Origin: Arachnia rubra
GTDB lineage: Bacteria; Actinomycetota; Actinomycetes; Propionibacteriales; Propionibacteriaceae
DNA: 64,000 bases
NCBI RefSeq assembly: GCF_019973735.1
Contig: NZ_AP024463.1
Coordinates: 186,001 to 250,000, forward strand
Reading direction: 5' to 3'
Of this stretch, positions 1-8,044 are shown one piece after another. Position numbers and translations under genes: made by a program. Within the stretch, counting starts at the first letter, position 1. Each line of letters starts with the position of its first letter. The notes beneath the pieces were generated by a model, which did no database searches, had not been told where the DNA came from, and saw only the letters and a list, made by a program, of their open reading frames with translations.

Positions 1-440
1 GCATACCTGGTCCGCTGGGTTCTGGGAAACCAGCAGACCTGCGCCGGTCTTCAGCGCGGCCTGCTGGGGGACCGCCTCTCATGGCGGTCCAGCCGGTGCG
101 GGTTCGCCGCGGCAGCAGCGAGCAGGCCATCACCGACGAGGCCGTCCAAGTCTCCGACGTGGGGAGGAATCCATTGGGTCACGGTTCCCTGCGAGCATGT
201 CGGAGGGTGCGACCACTGCCGCTCCCCGGCGGTAGGCGTGTCCGAGGTTTCGGCGGCAGACGGATTGCCCCCGTGGGATCCGACGAGTTCAGCGTCCCGG
301 GGTCTGCCGGCCGGCGTGGCAGGTGCTGCCCCTACTCCCTCCGGGCCTTGGGTCCGGTGCTCTTGCTGTCGAGCTACACGCCGCGCGGAGGACTCTACCG
401 GTTTCCCAGGCCCGGGGTCTAATGCGGTCGTATTGCTCAC
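1..440. other. Window edge, no gene recognised
   Basis: Open frames exist on both strands here, but they are Arg/Pro/Gly-rich, overlap each other and resemble no family I know. They look like chance frames in GC-rich DNA or decayed coding sequence cut by the window edge. Confidence 0.4.
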
Positions 441-524
441 GTGGACGCGGTGGTGCGATCGTATTCGCCTGGATATGGAGTGTTTCCTCACATCGCCTGC
501 AGATCGGCCGTAAAGTGTTATTCC

Positions 525-1157
525 ATGTCACAACGAGGATCGGTTGAACGCATTCTCGACGCCGTCGTGAAACTCGTCGCCACGTACGGTCCCGATACGA
601 CGACCGTACGCAACGTCGCGGCCGAGGCCGAGGTGTCGGTCGGTGCTGTCCAGCACCATTACAGAACCAAGGAGGAACTGCTGGTGGCGGCTATGACGGC
701 CGCCGGTGACGAGTTCCGCCAGCTCGCCGTCGAGCGCACCGGTGCCGTCCAGGAGCCGCGGGAACAACTCCAGGCGCTCCTCCAGCTGCTCGCCTGCGTG
801 TTTGATGAGGACCTGTCCCGCGGGGCCGTATGGACCGCGTTTGCGTCCAGGGCCGCGACCGACCCAAGCCTCCGGGCGCTGCACGTCGAGCAGCGGCAGC
901 AGGTAGAGCAGATGCTGCGCGACGCCCTCAGCGCCGCCTATCCCGACTCTGGCATCGACTCCGACGACGCGGCCGGTCTGCTGGCGCTGTGCGACGGCAT
1001 AGCGGTTGCGCGTGCCGCGGAAGGTCCGCAGCGCATCGATTCCGGGCGGGCACAGCGCCTGGTGGAGCAGGCAATACAAGCGTATGAGCATCGGGGCAAT
1101 GCGCCGTCTGGGCGGATGGGTCCCCACGGCCGGCGTGGTCGTGGTCCACATCGGTGA
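525..1157 (+). CDS. TetR/AcrR family transcriptional regulator
   Basis: A DNA-binding repressor of about 210 residues. The N-terminal helix-turn-helix is clear: an ILDAVVKLVATYGPDTTTVR helix pair, then EAEVSVGAVQHHYRTKEEL, the usual TetR recognition helix with the HHYRTKEEL tail. The C-terminal two thirds is the helical ligand-binding and dimer domain and gives no ligand clue. I chose the ATG at 525, which leads straight into the HTH; the frame is open further upstream but that extension looks non-coding. No divergent or co-directional target gene is intact next to it: upstream DNA is unassigned and downstream lies a MITE and a broken antitoxin. The last 20 residues (Gly/Arg/Pro-rich) may be read-through into intergenic DNA. 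Confidence 0.85.
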   Translation: MSQRGSVERILDAVVKLVATYGPDTTTVRNVAAEAEVSVGAVQHHYRTKEELLVAAMTAAGDEFRQLAVERTGAVQEPREQLQALLQLLACVFDEDLSRGAVWTAFASRAATDPSLRALHVEQRQQVEQMLRDALSAAYPDSGIDSDDAAGLLALCDGIAVARAAEGPQRIDSGRAQRLVEQAIQAYEHRGNAPSGRMGPHGRRGRGPHR

Positions 1158-1175
1158 GCTCAGGGTGGATCCCTG

Positions 1176-1251
1176 GAGGGTCATTCACGGGAGGTGTGGA
1201 ACCAGCAAATCCCTGCCAACACTCTGTTGGCCGCGGCCATGAATAAATCTC
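1176..1251. repeat. MITE copy (76 bp, GAGG..TCATTCAC / CATGAATAAATCTC ends)
   Basis: It begins GAGGGTCATTCACGG and ends CATGAATAAATCTC, matching the ends and length of the MITE family described at 57419-57496. The flanking trinucleotides (CTG and TTG) are nearly identical, consistent with an old 3-bp target duplication. It lies just past the TetR gene. Confidence 0.6.
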
Positions 1252-1304
1252 TTGATCTCGATGAAGGCCCGGCGGGTTGACTAAGTCGGACTAGAATATG
1301 GGAC

Positions 1305-1437
1305 GTGGCTGTGGTGAATGTGCACGAAGCGAAAACACACCTGTCCCGCTTGGTTGGAACGCGTTGAGGACAGCGAGACGATCACGATCCGTTCATGCCC
1401 GGCCGGTGGTTGCCTTTCGGCTGGTGCCTCGGGGCTC
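1305..1437 (+). pseudogene. Broken Phd/YefM-type antitoxin
   Basis: Starting at GTG 1305 the sequence reads VAVVNVHEAKTHLSRLV, the typical start of a Phd/YefM antitoxin (compare the intact one at 42722-42946, VKVQEAKTHLSALL). The family pattern continues only after frame changes: LERVEDSETITIR in one frame, then RPVVAFRLVPRG in another. So two small indels have broken the gene. No toxin gene follows; a MITE-like end (CATGAATAAGCTTC, about 1458-1471) lies just downstream. The assignment rests on the motif match in three frames. Confidence 0.75.
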
Positions 1438-1565
1438 TGTGGATATTCATTGACTGCTCATGAATAAGCTTCAGAGCTCCATGCATTGGCAAATGGAAAT
1501 CGTCTGCGCCAAATTCTCGTGACACCTCTGACGTAAAGAGCGTCTTTAAAATGTATCTCCCTCAG

Positions 1566-2498
1566 TCATTTGACGCCCTGCGTCGGTAACTTTCGTCGAA
1601 AGTGCCATATAGCGAAGAAGCCGCTTAATGATAGTACTGTTAAGAGTAGTAATAGTACGCTAGCCAGAAGGTTGTTCTCTGTTGCAGGTATCCGAAATGC
1701 TCCTATGTAATGGATTACGCTATCTCCGCTAGCTGTGATCCATTGCCGTGGGTCCCATTTACCGAGCAAAGGGGTGAGATAATATAAGGCGAAGAACGTT
1801 ATCAAAGGGATCGAACGCTTCGTAAGTGAAGATCCCACGAATAGGCCAATCAGAACAAATACTGCTCCAATAAATACCGCAAAGCAGCTAAGGGCCAGTA
1901 ACTGCAGTAATGAGGGGGTTGGGGCCGGTGGTAATGTCTTATCGCTACCTCCCAAGAAAATGCCTAGGAAAGCGGATATTAAAGCGCTCATAAATGCCGT
2001 AATAAATACTAATCCAATTCCCAAGTTGATTTTAGAAACTAAGAATTTTATAGGGGTAGTTTGAGGCCAGCGCAGCACAATTCCTCCGCTGCGTAGATCG
2101 TGCGATGCTGCTGTTATTCCTATAGTGAAGCCTGCAAACGGTAGAAAGAGAAAGCAGGCAGAAGATAGTGTGTTTGCTACCATCCCTGATCCAGATAAAA
2201 CACTTGCAGCTTGGGTTAATGCCTCGTAGTCATACCTGAGAGGATTGCTGATGGTTCTGCGTCCATCGGGGGTGGTAGTGATATCGAGGGGTAAGGCCAA
2301 AGCCTGTTCTAGACTTTGTCCTGCCTCGTTGGCCCGTTGCAGAGAAGCTGTGAAATATTTTTTCATCTCCGTCTGATAAGCAACCGATGAATAAAAATTC
2401 CAAATTCCGAATAAAATTCCTGCGATTGCAGTGAGGTGAATCGTTAGGGAATGCCAGGCCCATTTGCATTCTCGTTTAGTTTCACGCCAAATGCTCAC
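1566..2498 (-). CDS. ABC-2 type transporter permease
   Basis: A membrane protein of 310 residues with about six hydrophobic segments: one near residues 14-34, one near 100-125 (FLFLPFAGFTIGITAAS), paired segments around 150-175 and 195-225, one near 235-250 and one near 285-303. The polar loop after the first segment is typical of ABC-2 exporter permeases. It overlaps the end of the upstream ATPase gene by 17 bases, so the two are translationally coupled and probably form one exporter. Base composition is well below the GC of neighbouring housekeeping genes, suggesting acquisition. The exported substrate is unknown; the secreted protein encoded first in the operon is either cargo or the molecule against which the pump protects. 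Confidence 0.8.
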   Translation of the reverse strand: MSIWRETKRECKWAWHSLTIHLTAIAGILFGIWNFYSSVAYQTEMKKYFTASLQRANEAGQSLEQALALPLDITTTPDGRRTISNPLRYDYEALTQAASVLSGSGMVANTLSSACFLFLPFAGFTIGITAASHDLRSGGIVLRWPQTTPIKFLVSKINLGIGLVFITAFMSALISAFLGIFLGGSDKTLPPAPTPSLLQLLALSCFAVFIGAVFVLIGLFVGSSLTKRSIPLITFFALYYLTPLLGKWDPRQWITASGDSVIHYIGAFRIPATENNLLASVLLLLLTVLSLSGFFAIWHFRRKLPTQGVK

Positions 2499-3168
2499 GA
2501 TACACTTCCTTCATGTTTCGTCCTTGACGTATCTTTGGTGTTACATTTATGAGCTGTCCATGTTGCAGAATATAGGTGTGGGTGGCGACTTCTTCTAAAA
2601 TTTCTAGGTCGTGTCCGGTAGCGATGATAATGCGTCGCTCTTCTTCTTGGGTGTAAAGAATACGTTGCTTTACAGCTTGTCGTGCATTTTCATCGAGCCC
2701 ATTGACGAATTCATCAAGCACAATCACTGGAGCTGATGATGCGAAAGTGATTCCCAGCATTACTAGCTTTACTTGACCGGTTGATAAGTTTCCTGTCTTC
2801 ACAGGTCCCCAAGACTGAGGAACCAGGGAAGCTATTACCTGGTTATCAAAAGCCTCTGAGTCGTTTAGGAAATAGTTAATATTAGCTCTTGTTGTCCAAC
2901 GTTGATAGAGTAGGAACTGGTCAAGAATTCCAAAAGCCGATTCTTCGGTGGGGAGGGCACTGCCCTCCCCACCGAAGAATTCGACTGATCCCGAATAGTT
3001 TTGCAATCCTAACAGACAGGTCAGAAGCGTCGTCTTGCCCGATCCATTTTCTCCAAGGATCGCAACTACGCTTCCAGCCTTCACGGTAAGATTGATTCCG
3101 CGAAGAACCTCAGTGCGGAATTTTTTTCGAAGATCGGTGATGTGTAGAGTTGGTTTCAGTCGGTCCAT
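2482..3168 (-). CDS. ABC transporter ATP-binding protein
   Basis: A nucleotide-binding subunit of about 228 residues. Walker A reads GENGSGKTT (near residue 43), the signature loop is LSTGQ instead of LSGGQ, Walker B is PVIVLDE followed by a D-loop (NGLDENAR), and the H-loop is IATGHD. The ATG at 3168 is preferred; a TTG at 3180 is in frame but less likely. The start lies 13 bases inside the end of the upstream secreted-protein gene (stop at 3156), and the 3' end overlaps the permease gene, giving a tight three-gene operon. The family covers bacteriocin, lantibiotic and peptide exporters and self-protection pumps. The odd residue is the Thr in the signature loop, tolerated in some exporters. 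Confidence 0.88.
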   Translation of the reverse strand: MDRLKPTLHITDLRKKFRTEVLRGINLTVKAGSVVAILGENGSGKTTLLTCLLGLQNYSGSVEFFGGEGSALPTEESAFGILDQFLLYQRWTTRANINYFLNDSEAFDNQVIASLVPQSWGPVKTGNLSTGQVKLVMLGITFASSAPVIVLDEFVNGLDENARQAVKQRILYTQEEERRIIIATGHDLEILEEVATHTYILQHGQLINVTPKIRQGRNMKEVYREHLA

Positions 3169-3704
3169 GATGCGTTCCAAGCCCCACTACCATGGACCTC
3201 GGTTTCGGCTGTTGCAGTCACGGTATACGCGTTTGCGTTACCCCAGGGAGTAGGTACTCCAGCTCCTGCAACGTAACTTCCTCGCCAAATATGCTGAGTG
3301 CGTTCTTCAAGGATTCGCTCTGTGCCCTTCATTTCCATGGTGTTTGGAAATATCGCACCACCTTGCTGATACCCATCGCTCCAAGTCACATCTTGAGAAT
3401 TGAAGCCGAAATCAACCCTTTCCCTTGACCACATCAGGAAACTACCGCGGTAGAGATCCGTCGTTCGTCGCTGTGAGATTTCAGATGATTCTCCATTGCT
3501 TTGCGGAGCCTCTTGTTTTTGATTTTCTGCATTATTTTGCCAGACTAGGAATGCTTCCCGAGCTTGCTTCTCCTGCTCGTCTGATGGGGGAGGAGAATCG
3601 GCTTGCGCATTGATTGCGTTACCGAGGTTAAGGCAAGTTGTCGCTAGTCCAGCTGCAAGCAAAACTGTTAGTTTTCTGGGGAAAAGACGCCTAGAGCGTT
3701 TCAT
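3156..3704 (-). CDS. Secreted protein of unknown function, first gene of an ABC operon
   Basis: 182 residues with a clear Sec signal peptide: KRSRR basic start, hydrophobic LTVLLAAGLATTCLNLG, cleavage likely after AINAQA near residue 36. The mature part starts with a polar Gln/Glu/Asn-rich stretch (about 38-80), then a Trp- and Gly-rich region (DVTWSDGYQQGGAIF, HIWRGSYVAGAG) and ends WNASWTD. There are no Cys residues in the mature part except none I can see, so no disulfide scaffold. It overlaps the ABC ATPase gene by 13 bases. I do not recognise the family. The layout (secreted polypeptide, ATPase, permease) recalls lactococcin 972-type bacteriocin/immunity loci, but the sequence does not match and the permease is much shorter than in that group. 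AT-rich relative to its surroundings. Confidence 0.75.
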   Translation of the reverse strand: MKRSRRLFPRKLTVLLAAGLATTCLNLGNAINAQADSPPPSDEQEKQAREAFLVWQNNAENQKQEAPQSNGESSEISQRRTTDLYRGSFLMWSRERVDFGFNSQDVTWSDGYQQGGAIFPNTMEMKGTERILEERTQHIWRGSYVAGAGVPTPWGNANAYTVTATAETEVHGSGAWNASWTD

Positions 3705-3804
3705 TTTTACTCCTTTGCTCCTCAGGACTGATGCTCTGAGAGGGCGATCATGAACGGTTTTCGGCTCGGTAAATATTCGTGATCAGCGCAGGCTTGTCTC
3801 TGGT

Positions 3805-3860
3805 CGTGAATAACCTCCTAACGATTTTGCCCGATTTAATGTCTTAAGAGGTTATTCACG
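3805..3860. repeat. Inverted repeat of MITE ends
   Basis: Two perfect 13-base arms, CGTGAATAACCTC (3805-3817) and GAGGTTATTCACG (3848-3860), face each other across 30 bases. The right arm is the left end of the MITE at 3848; the left arm is the same end in opposite orientation. This looks like two MITE ends abutting head to head upstream of the secreted-protein operon, and it could also fold as a hairpin. Confidence 0.65.
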
Positions 3861-3924
3861 AGCATCTTGCAGGGATGCGAACCCCCTTGTCAGAACCTAT
3901 TTGGCCAAAGCCGTGAATAACATC
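3848..3924. repeat. MITE copy (about 77 bp)
   Basis: Starts GAGGTTATTCACGAGC and ends CCGTGAATAACATC, with the internal AACCCCCTTGTCAGA that resembles the core of the copies at 4810 and 57419 (CCCCTCGTCAGAGCC). Target duplication not clear here. Confidence 0.6.
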
Positions 3925-4567
3925 CTTGGTTAGAAGCTACCCCAAAATCTTTGCCGAGGTCAACGAACTGTCCCCCAAAGTTGATCTGCGGGTGTTGATC
4001 GTGGCTCATGCAGGGCAGCGTCGTATTGCCTTAGCAACATCTCTGACTAGTGGGGTGCTGATGGAGGCAGGGGCGGCAAAGTTGGGTTCACGGGGTTGTG
4101 AATAGGCATTTTGCTTGTCTGGGTGTCTGAGTTTCTGGCTATTGAGACGGCGGTGGGGTCGTGGAGGCGGATGAGGCTGATGGCTGTGTTACAGAGCACT
4201 GCCATGACTACCGTCACGTCAAGGTCGAAGGGCGTCGTGGAGTGCCCAGAGGACTGGGCTCTCGCTGGTCTTCGCCGTTGACCCGTTGCTGGGCCAGGAC
4301 CGCTCTAGTGGCTTGGTATAGCGCTGAGATCAGATGGGAAGTCTAATTTACCCGCCCAAGCTGGTGTGTTCCGGTGCGGACCCGATATCCACCAAGTTCC
4401 AGCCAAATGATCCACGTCGACACCAAGCCTGGCAAAATCGCCAGGGTCAAGATCGGCGAAGTGCTCCCGCATCGCTGATCTCGGTTCTAAGGGGCTCGCA
4501 GACTCAGCGTAGACGGAAACCGTAGCATTTCGTGTGAGACGGTCGATGCGTTAGGAATCTACAACAG
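3925..4567. other. Gene-poor stretch with decayed fragments
   Basis: No intact gene. Short frames such as one reading VDLRVLIVAHAGQRRIA near 3980 suggest decayed coding DNA, and a transposase fragment is annotated at 4407. A further TGTGAATAGGC near 4096 resembles a MITE end without a visible partner. Confidence 0.5.
4407..4478 (+). pseudogene. Possible IS481-type transposase fragment
   Basis: A short frame begins MIHVDTKPGKIARVKIGE. IS481-family DDE transposases carry HVDTKKLGKI or a close variant at the start of the catalytic core, so this may be a surviving fragment. Too short to be sure. Confidence 0.35.
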
Positions 4568-4654
4568 GAGGCTTATTCATAATGGAGTGCTATGGTTTTT
4601 GTGGACACTGCTGAAAAATGGGATTTTTAGGCTGCTTTCTGGTTTTGATTCCAT

Positions 4655-5935
4655 TCTTGGTGGACGTGGTTGGGGGTTTGGTACCCTAGCGCCGAGTGGA
4701 GTCGTTTTGTGATTGCAGCAGTTACTCGATCCAGGCTGCAACATCCCCGGCTGCGTGTTTTCGTGTCGGGGTAGAATTTTCCGGTTCACTATCTCCTTCT
4801 TGCAGGAGGGAGATTTATTCATGGGTAGCTGAGGGGTGGTGAACCCCCTCGTCAGAGCCTGGTTGCCCGTAGCTGTGAATAAACTTCAGGGTGTTGAATG
4901 ATTCTGCTGCGGCATTGTCGTAACACAACACCAGTTCCACCCGATCGAGGCGCGGATACCATATGTGTTCATGACGTCTGCGCAATTCAGCTGAGGTGTA
5001 AGTGTGAACCACGCACCGGAATGGAAGATGGTCTCGCCCACGATAGGGGGTTGATTTCTGACCGCCATGTGTAAAGGCCTCGGTAATAAGTTGGGTGCGC
5101 ATACACCTCATTGATCACCGTGACCGATGATCTTCATCTCGGGCAGCAGGTCTATTCATGGTCGCTAGATAAGCGAATCTTTCCCAGGTAGGGGTTGAAG
5201 ATTGATGTCGCCCACCTCTCGTTTCTACCCCTGGCGCATCGGCGGTGACAGTCCTGCTTTGGCCAGATCCGGGCGGTGGTGAAGACCCCTGGGCTGGGAT
5301 AGTTGGTGCGGGCCCGCTTTTCGGGGCTGGGTAGGCCAACTAGGCCAGCCTGGTACATGGAGTTGGCGCACCAGATCTAGGCTCGCATGGACCCCCTCGT
5401 TCAACCGGAGCTGCGCGGATACACCAAACACCCTCCATGGGTTGGTTTGCTCAGATTCGTGGAAGAAGATCTGTGATCACAATAGTGAGTTCTCCCCTGG
5501 CGTTCCTGCGTTTCGGATAAACCCTGGCTCCGCCACCTCGTGGTAGCCAGAACGAGACACTCTGGCCCAGCGGCACATCACATACACCAGATAGCTGCCT
5601 ACCTCACGAAGAGGCATAGACACATTCTTCGCCGCCACCCGCGGGATTCCCGGGGCGCAGGAAAGCCGCCACCTTCATCCCTACCCCCCTTTCGTCTTCG
5701 CTTCACCCAGCCTCGGCCTGTAAGCGCTTGATGTTCCGCCACCTGATCCGACGACGCTTCCGCCATACCTGGGTCGGGATGCTGCCTCCGCCATATCCTC
5801 ACCCAGCTGACCCACAGTTCGCCGGGACCAGAGTGTAAGATGTTCGCCACTATCCGCGATCGGGCGAGACCCCTTCACGAACCTCCGCAACGCATGTGTT
5901 CTCTAAACTCTTTACTAAACTTTTGAAGCCAGCAT
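4655..5935 (-). pseudogene. IS3-family transposase orfA/orfB remnants
   Basis: orfA survives near 5800-5935 (start resembling ASKVSKEFREH). orfB pieces in changing frames read GLVGLPSPEKRARTNYPS, then MAVRNQPPIVGETIFHSGAW, then CYDNAAAESFNTLK, and finally KRLHSTLGYQTPNH-like residues near 4690. These match IS3 orfB (the HSDRG, YDNA.AESF and RLHS.LGY blocks), but several frameshifts and an inserted MITE (4810-4887) make it inactive. Confidence 0.8.
4810..4887. repeat. MITE copy (78 bp) inside IS3 copy 1, TSD AGG
   Basis: GAGATTTATTCATGGGTAGC to GCTGTGAATAAACTTC, flanked on both sides by AGG (4807-4809 and 4888-4890). It splits the transposase frame in the AESFNTLK motif. The same MITE at the same transposase position with the matching duplication (CCT) is present in the other IS3 copy. 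Confidence 0.9.
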
Positions 5936-6065
5936 AATACAGACTTTTTGCCTCACATGTTCGAATAGACTCAGGTTTTTCACCACTGTCCACGAAACGC
6001 CGGGCACTCCAACCTGGCATCGGTAAGGGATTTTGCCGCCTCGTCGACTAGTCGTGAATACCCCT

Positions 6066-6434
6066 CCATGTTCGCGATAATATTCGAGACGACACCATGC
6101 GAAGCATGGAAAATAGCCTCTGTCTTCAATTGAATAAATATGAATTACTCGGATTTGTTGTTCCAATGAATCGGCGCCGGGAGGCTTATTTAGTAATACA
6201 GTCAAGGCCCCAGTAATCCGCAGTTGACAAGGGGAAATGTTGCGGAAAAGATGATTTCTAAATGGCTTTCTGGGTTCTCTTTATCCGCCACGTTGACCCA
6301 CAAAAGCTCATACCGTCCAATTATTCCATTCTCTCCCGTGTGGCGTGCAATATAGCATTCAATCTCTTTGATTTCTGCTGCGCCAGTCATCGGTAACAGA
6401 TTGCGCTATTCCTGGGAGTCTTGTGAATAGCCTT
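6066..6434. other. Unassigned AT-rich stretch with two small minus-strand frames
   Basis: A 62-codon frame (6390 to 6202, minus; MTGAAEIKEIECYIARHTGE) and a frame continuing in another phase below 6205 (LLNKPPGADSLEQQIRVIHI) could be pieces of one frameshifted gene downstream of the response regulator. I do not recognise them. GAGGCTTATTTA at 6181 and GTGAATAGCCTTC near 6422 resemble MITE-type ends about 250 bases apart. Confidence 0.4.
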
Positions 6435-7085
6435 CTATAAGGTCACTAAGCCATTTTGAAATGCAATAATTACCATCTGGGCTCTGCTTTGAACTTGAAG
6501 CTTAGGCATCAGGCGAGATATGTAGCTTTTAACTGTACTCTTAGAGAGATGCATATTCTCCGCAATCTCTGTGTTATTTAGTCCTTGTCCGACCAGGGTC
6601 AGCAGGTGAATTTCTTTCTCAGTCAAAGCAGTCACGATATCGGAGAGAGGGAGTCCTGGTTCGTAGCGTGACAACACCCGGGATATGAGCTTTGGCGAGA
6701 GCATAGATTCTCCTAGGTAAACTTGCTGAATTGCATGCGCTATCTCTCCAGGTGAACTGGTTTTCAGGATGAAACCAGTTACTCCAGCTCGAAGGGATTT
6801 GTGGAAAGTCTGGTCGTCCTCAAATGAAGTGAGTGCGATGATCCGGGCTTGCAGGCCTCTAGCTGTGATATGTTGCGTTGTGGTGATGCCAGCCATTACC
6901 GGTGTGCGAAGGTCTATTAGGATGACATCGGGCCGGCACTGCTCCGCCAGTTTGACGGCCTCTTGGCCATTGCGAGCAGTCGCAGCTATCGATATCCCAG
7001 GCATCCGTTCCACCAGCTTCTGGACCTCCTCTAAGGCCTGGGGCTGGTCATCTACGATCATGACGCGAATCTTCCTGCCATCCAT
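6435..7085 (-). CDS. NarL/LuxR-type response regulator
   Basis: 216 residues. The receiver domain (about 6-122) has the acidic pocket (IVDDQ), the phospho-acceptor Asp in VILIDLRTPVMAG, the conserved Thr/Ser (ALTSFEDD) and the Lys (ILKTSSPGE). The C-terminal LuxR-type HTH (about 150-210) reads LTEKEIHLLTLVGQGLNNTEIA and STVKSYISRLMPKL. Such proteins are phosphorylated by a histidine kinase and bind promoter DNA as dimers. No kinase gene is present: upstream, DNA switches abruptly to a hydrolase fragment on the other strand, so the partner was probably lost or is encoded elsewhere. Base composition matches the AT-rich ABC operon at 1.5-3.7 kb, from which it may have been separated by the IS3 insertion. 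That link is inference. Confidence 0.9.
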   Translation of the reverse strand: MDGRKIRVMIVDDQPQALEEVQKLVERMPGISIAATARNGQEAVKLAEQCRPDVILIDLRTPVMAGITTTQHITARGLQARIIALTSFEDDQTFHKSLRAGVTGFILKTSSPGEIAHAIQQVYLGESMLSPKLISRVLSRYEPGLPLSDIVTALTEKEIHLLTLVGQGLNNTEIAENMHLSKSTVKSYISRLMPKLQVQSRAQMVIIAFQNGLVTL

Positions 7086-7109
7086 TAATCAACTCTAGAT
7101 CATGTGTGC

Positions 7110-7877
7110 TGTTAACCTCGATTTTCATGGGGTTCGGGGTTGGGGTGTGTCGGCGTTGGTGCACTCTGGCCGATCGCCGCGCTGCTGGCATCCCGGGGAT
7201 TGGACGTGTCGGCCGTCGATCTGCCCCTCTATGGGCGCACCACCTCGCCGGACCCGGCTGCTGTGCGATACGAGCATTGGGTCCGGCTCCTCGTCGACCT
7301 CACCGATGCCGAGCGCGACCATTGCCCGCTGATCCTCTTCGGCGCGGGCATAGGCGGCCTCCTTTCTTACGAGGTCGCGAGTCGTTCACCGCACGTCGCT
7401 GCGGTTGCAGCAACCTGCCTCCTCGACCCCAGGGGTTGGCGTGCCCGCGCGCACATGACTCGTTTCGGACCGCTCGGCGTCCTCGGACGACCGCTCTCAT
7501 CGCTTGCCCGAGGCTCACTGGCACGAACGATGATCCCGATGAACGCCGTGGCCAACTTGGCGAGGATGAGCCGCGACCGCGGGCTGTCGAGGCTGTGCGC
7601 CACAGATCCGCTCGGCGGCGGCGCGAAGATCCCGCTGGGCTTCCTCGCTTCCTATCTGCGCTACCGGCACACTCCGCCCGAGAAGATCACGACCCCGCTC
7701 GCCCTGCTCCATCCCAGCCGGGACGCATGAACGCCGGTCGAGCTGAGCGTTCGGGTCCTGTCCCGGGCTGAGGGACCGGCCAGCCTCCTGATGCTGCGGG
7801 GATGCGGTCACTTCCCGGTAGAGGAGTCCGGCCTGTCCGACATGCTCACTGCCGTCCTCGACATGGTGTACCGGTGA
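7110..7877 (+). pseudogene. Broken alpha/beta hydrolase
   Basis: The reading frame from about 7140 gives WPIAALLASRGLDVSAVDLP, a typical alpha/beta-hydrolase start, and runs to TGA at 7728-7730, then continues in the same frame as TPVELSVRVLSRAEGP and LRGCGHFPVEESGL to a stop at 7877. The stop falls where a Trp (TGG) would be expected, so one base change appears to have cut the gene. The N-terminus lacks a convincing start and the HGxG loop, suggesting 5' truncation as well. The nucleophile elbow reads FGAGIGG, with Gly where Ser is expected, so even an intact protein may not have been a hydrolase. The catalytic-type His (GHFPVEE) lies after the stop. Confidence 0.75.
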
Positions 7878-8044
7878 TCCACCAGGGGGCTTGCCTGACG
7901 AACCCCACGAGATAGGCAGGTGCTTGCCACTCCGCGTAACGCCATCGACGCGCTCAGAAAGTGCAGCTCTGGGCCCCGTAGGAGCAGGCCGGATTTTGCA
8001 CACCGTTTCTTACAGTCCCGGTTTAAGCTGTTGAAACCAATGGG

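Larger units (their letters stand above)
4583..6011 (-). mobile_element. Degenerate IS3-family element, copy 1
   Basis: Ends are imperfect inverted repeats: TGGAGTGCTATGGTTTTTG at 4583 and, on the other strand, TGGAGTGCCCGGCGTTTCG ending at 6011. Read on the minus strand the element carries decayed orfA and orfB. It is a near twin of the element at 56239-57724 in the opposite orientation, and both share the same internal MITE at the same place. It inserted into an older MITE. Confidence 0.8.
4568..6065. repeat. MITE interrupted by an IS3-type element
   Basis: The left part, GAGGCTTATTCATAA (4568-4582), and the right part, 6012-6065 ending CGTGAATACCCCTC, together make a 69-base MITE whose core (GGTAAGGGATTTTGCCGCCTC) resembles the copy at 10229-10307. 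The IS3-type element 4583-6011 lies inside it. Confidence 0.65.

Noticed and set aside
1566..3704. Lactococcin 972-type bacteriocin locus
   Set aside because: The secreted protein lacks that family's sequence pattern and is about twice the size; the permease is half the length of the family's large membrane protein. Only the gene order is similar.
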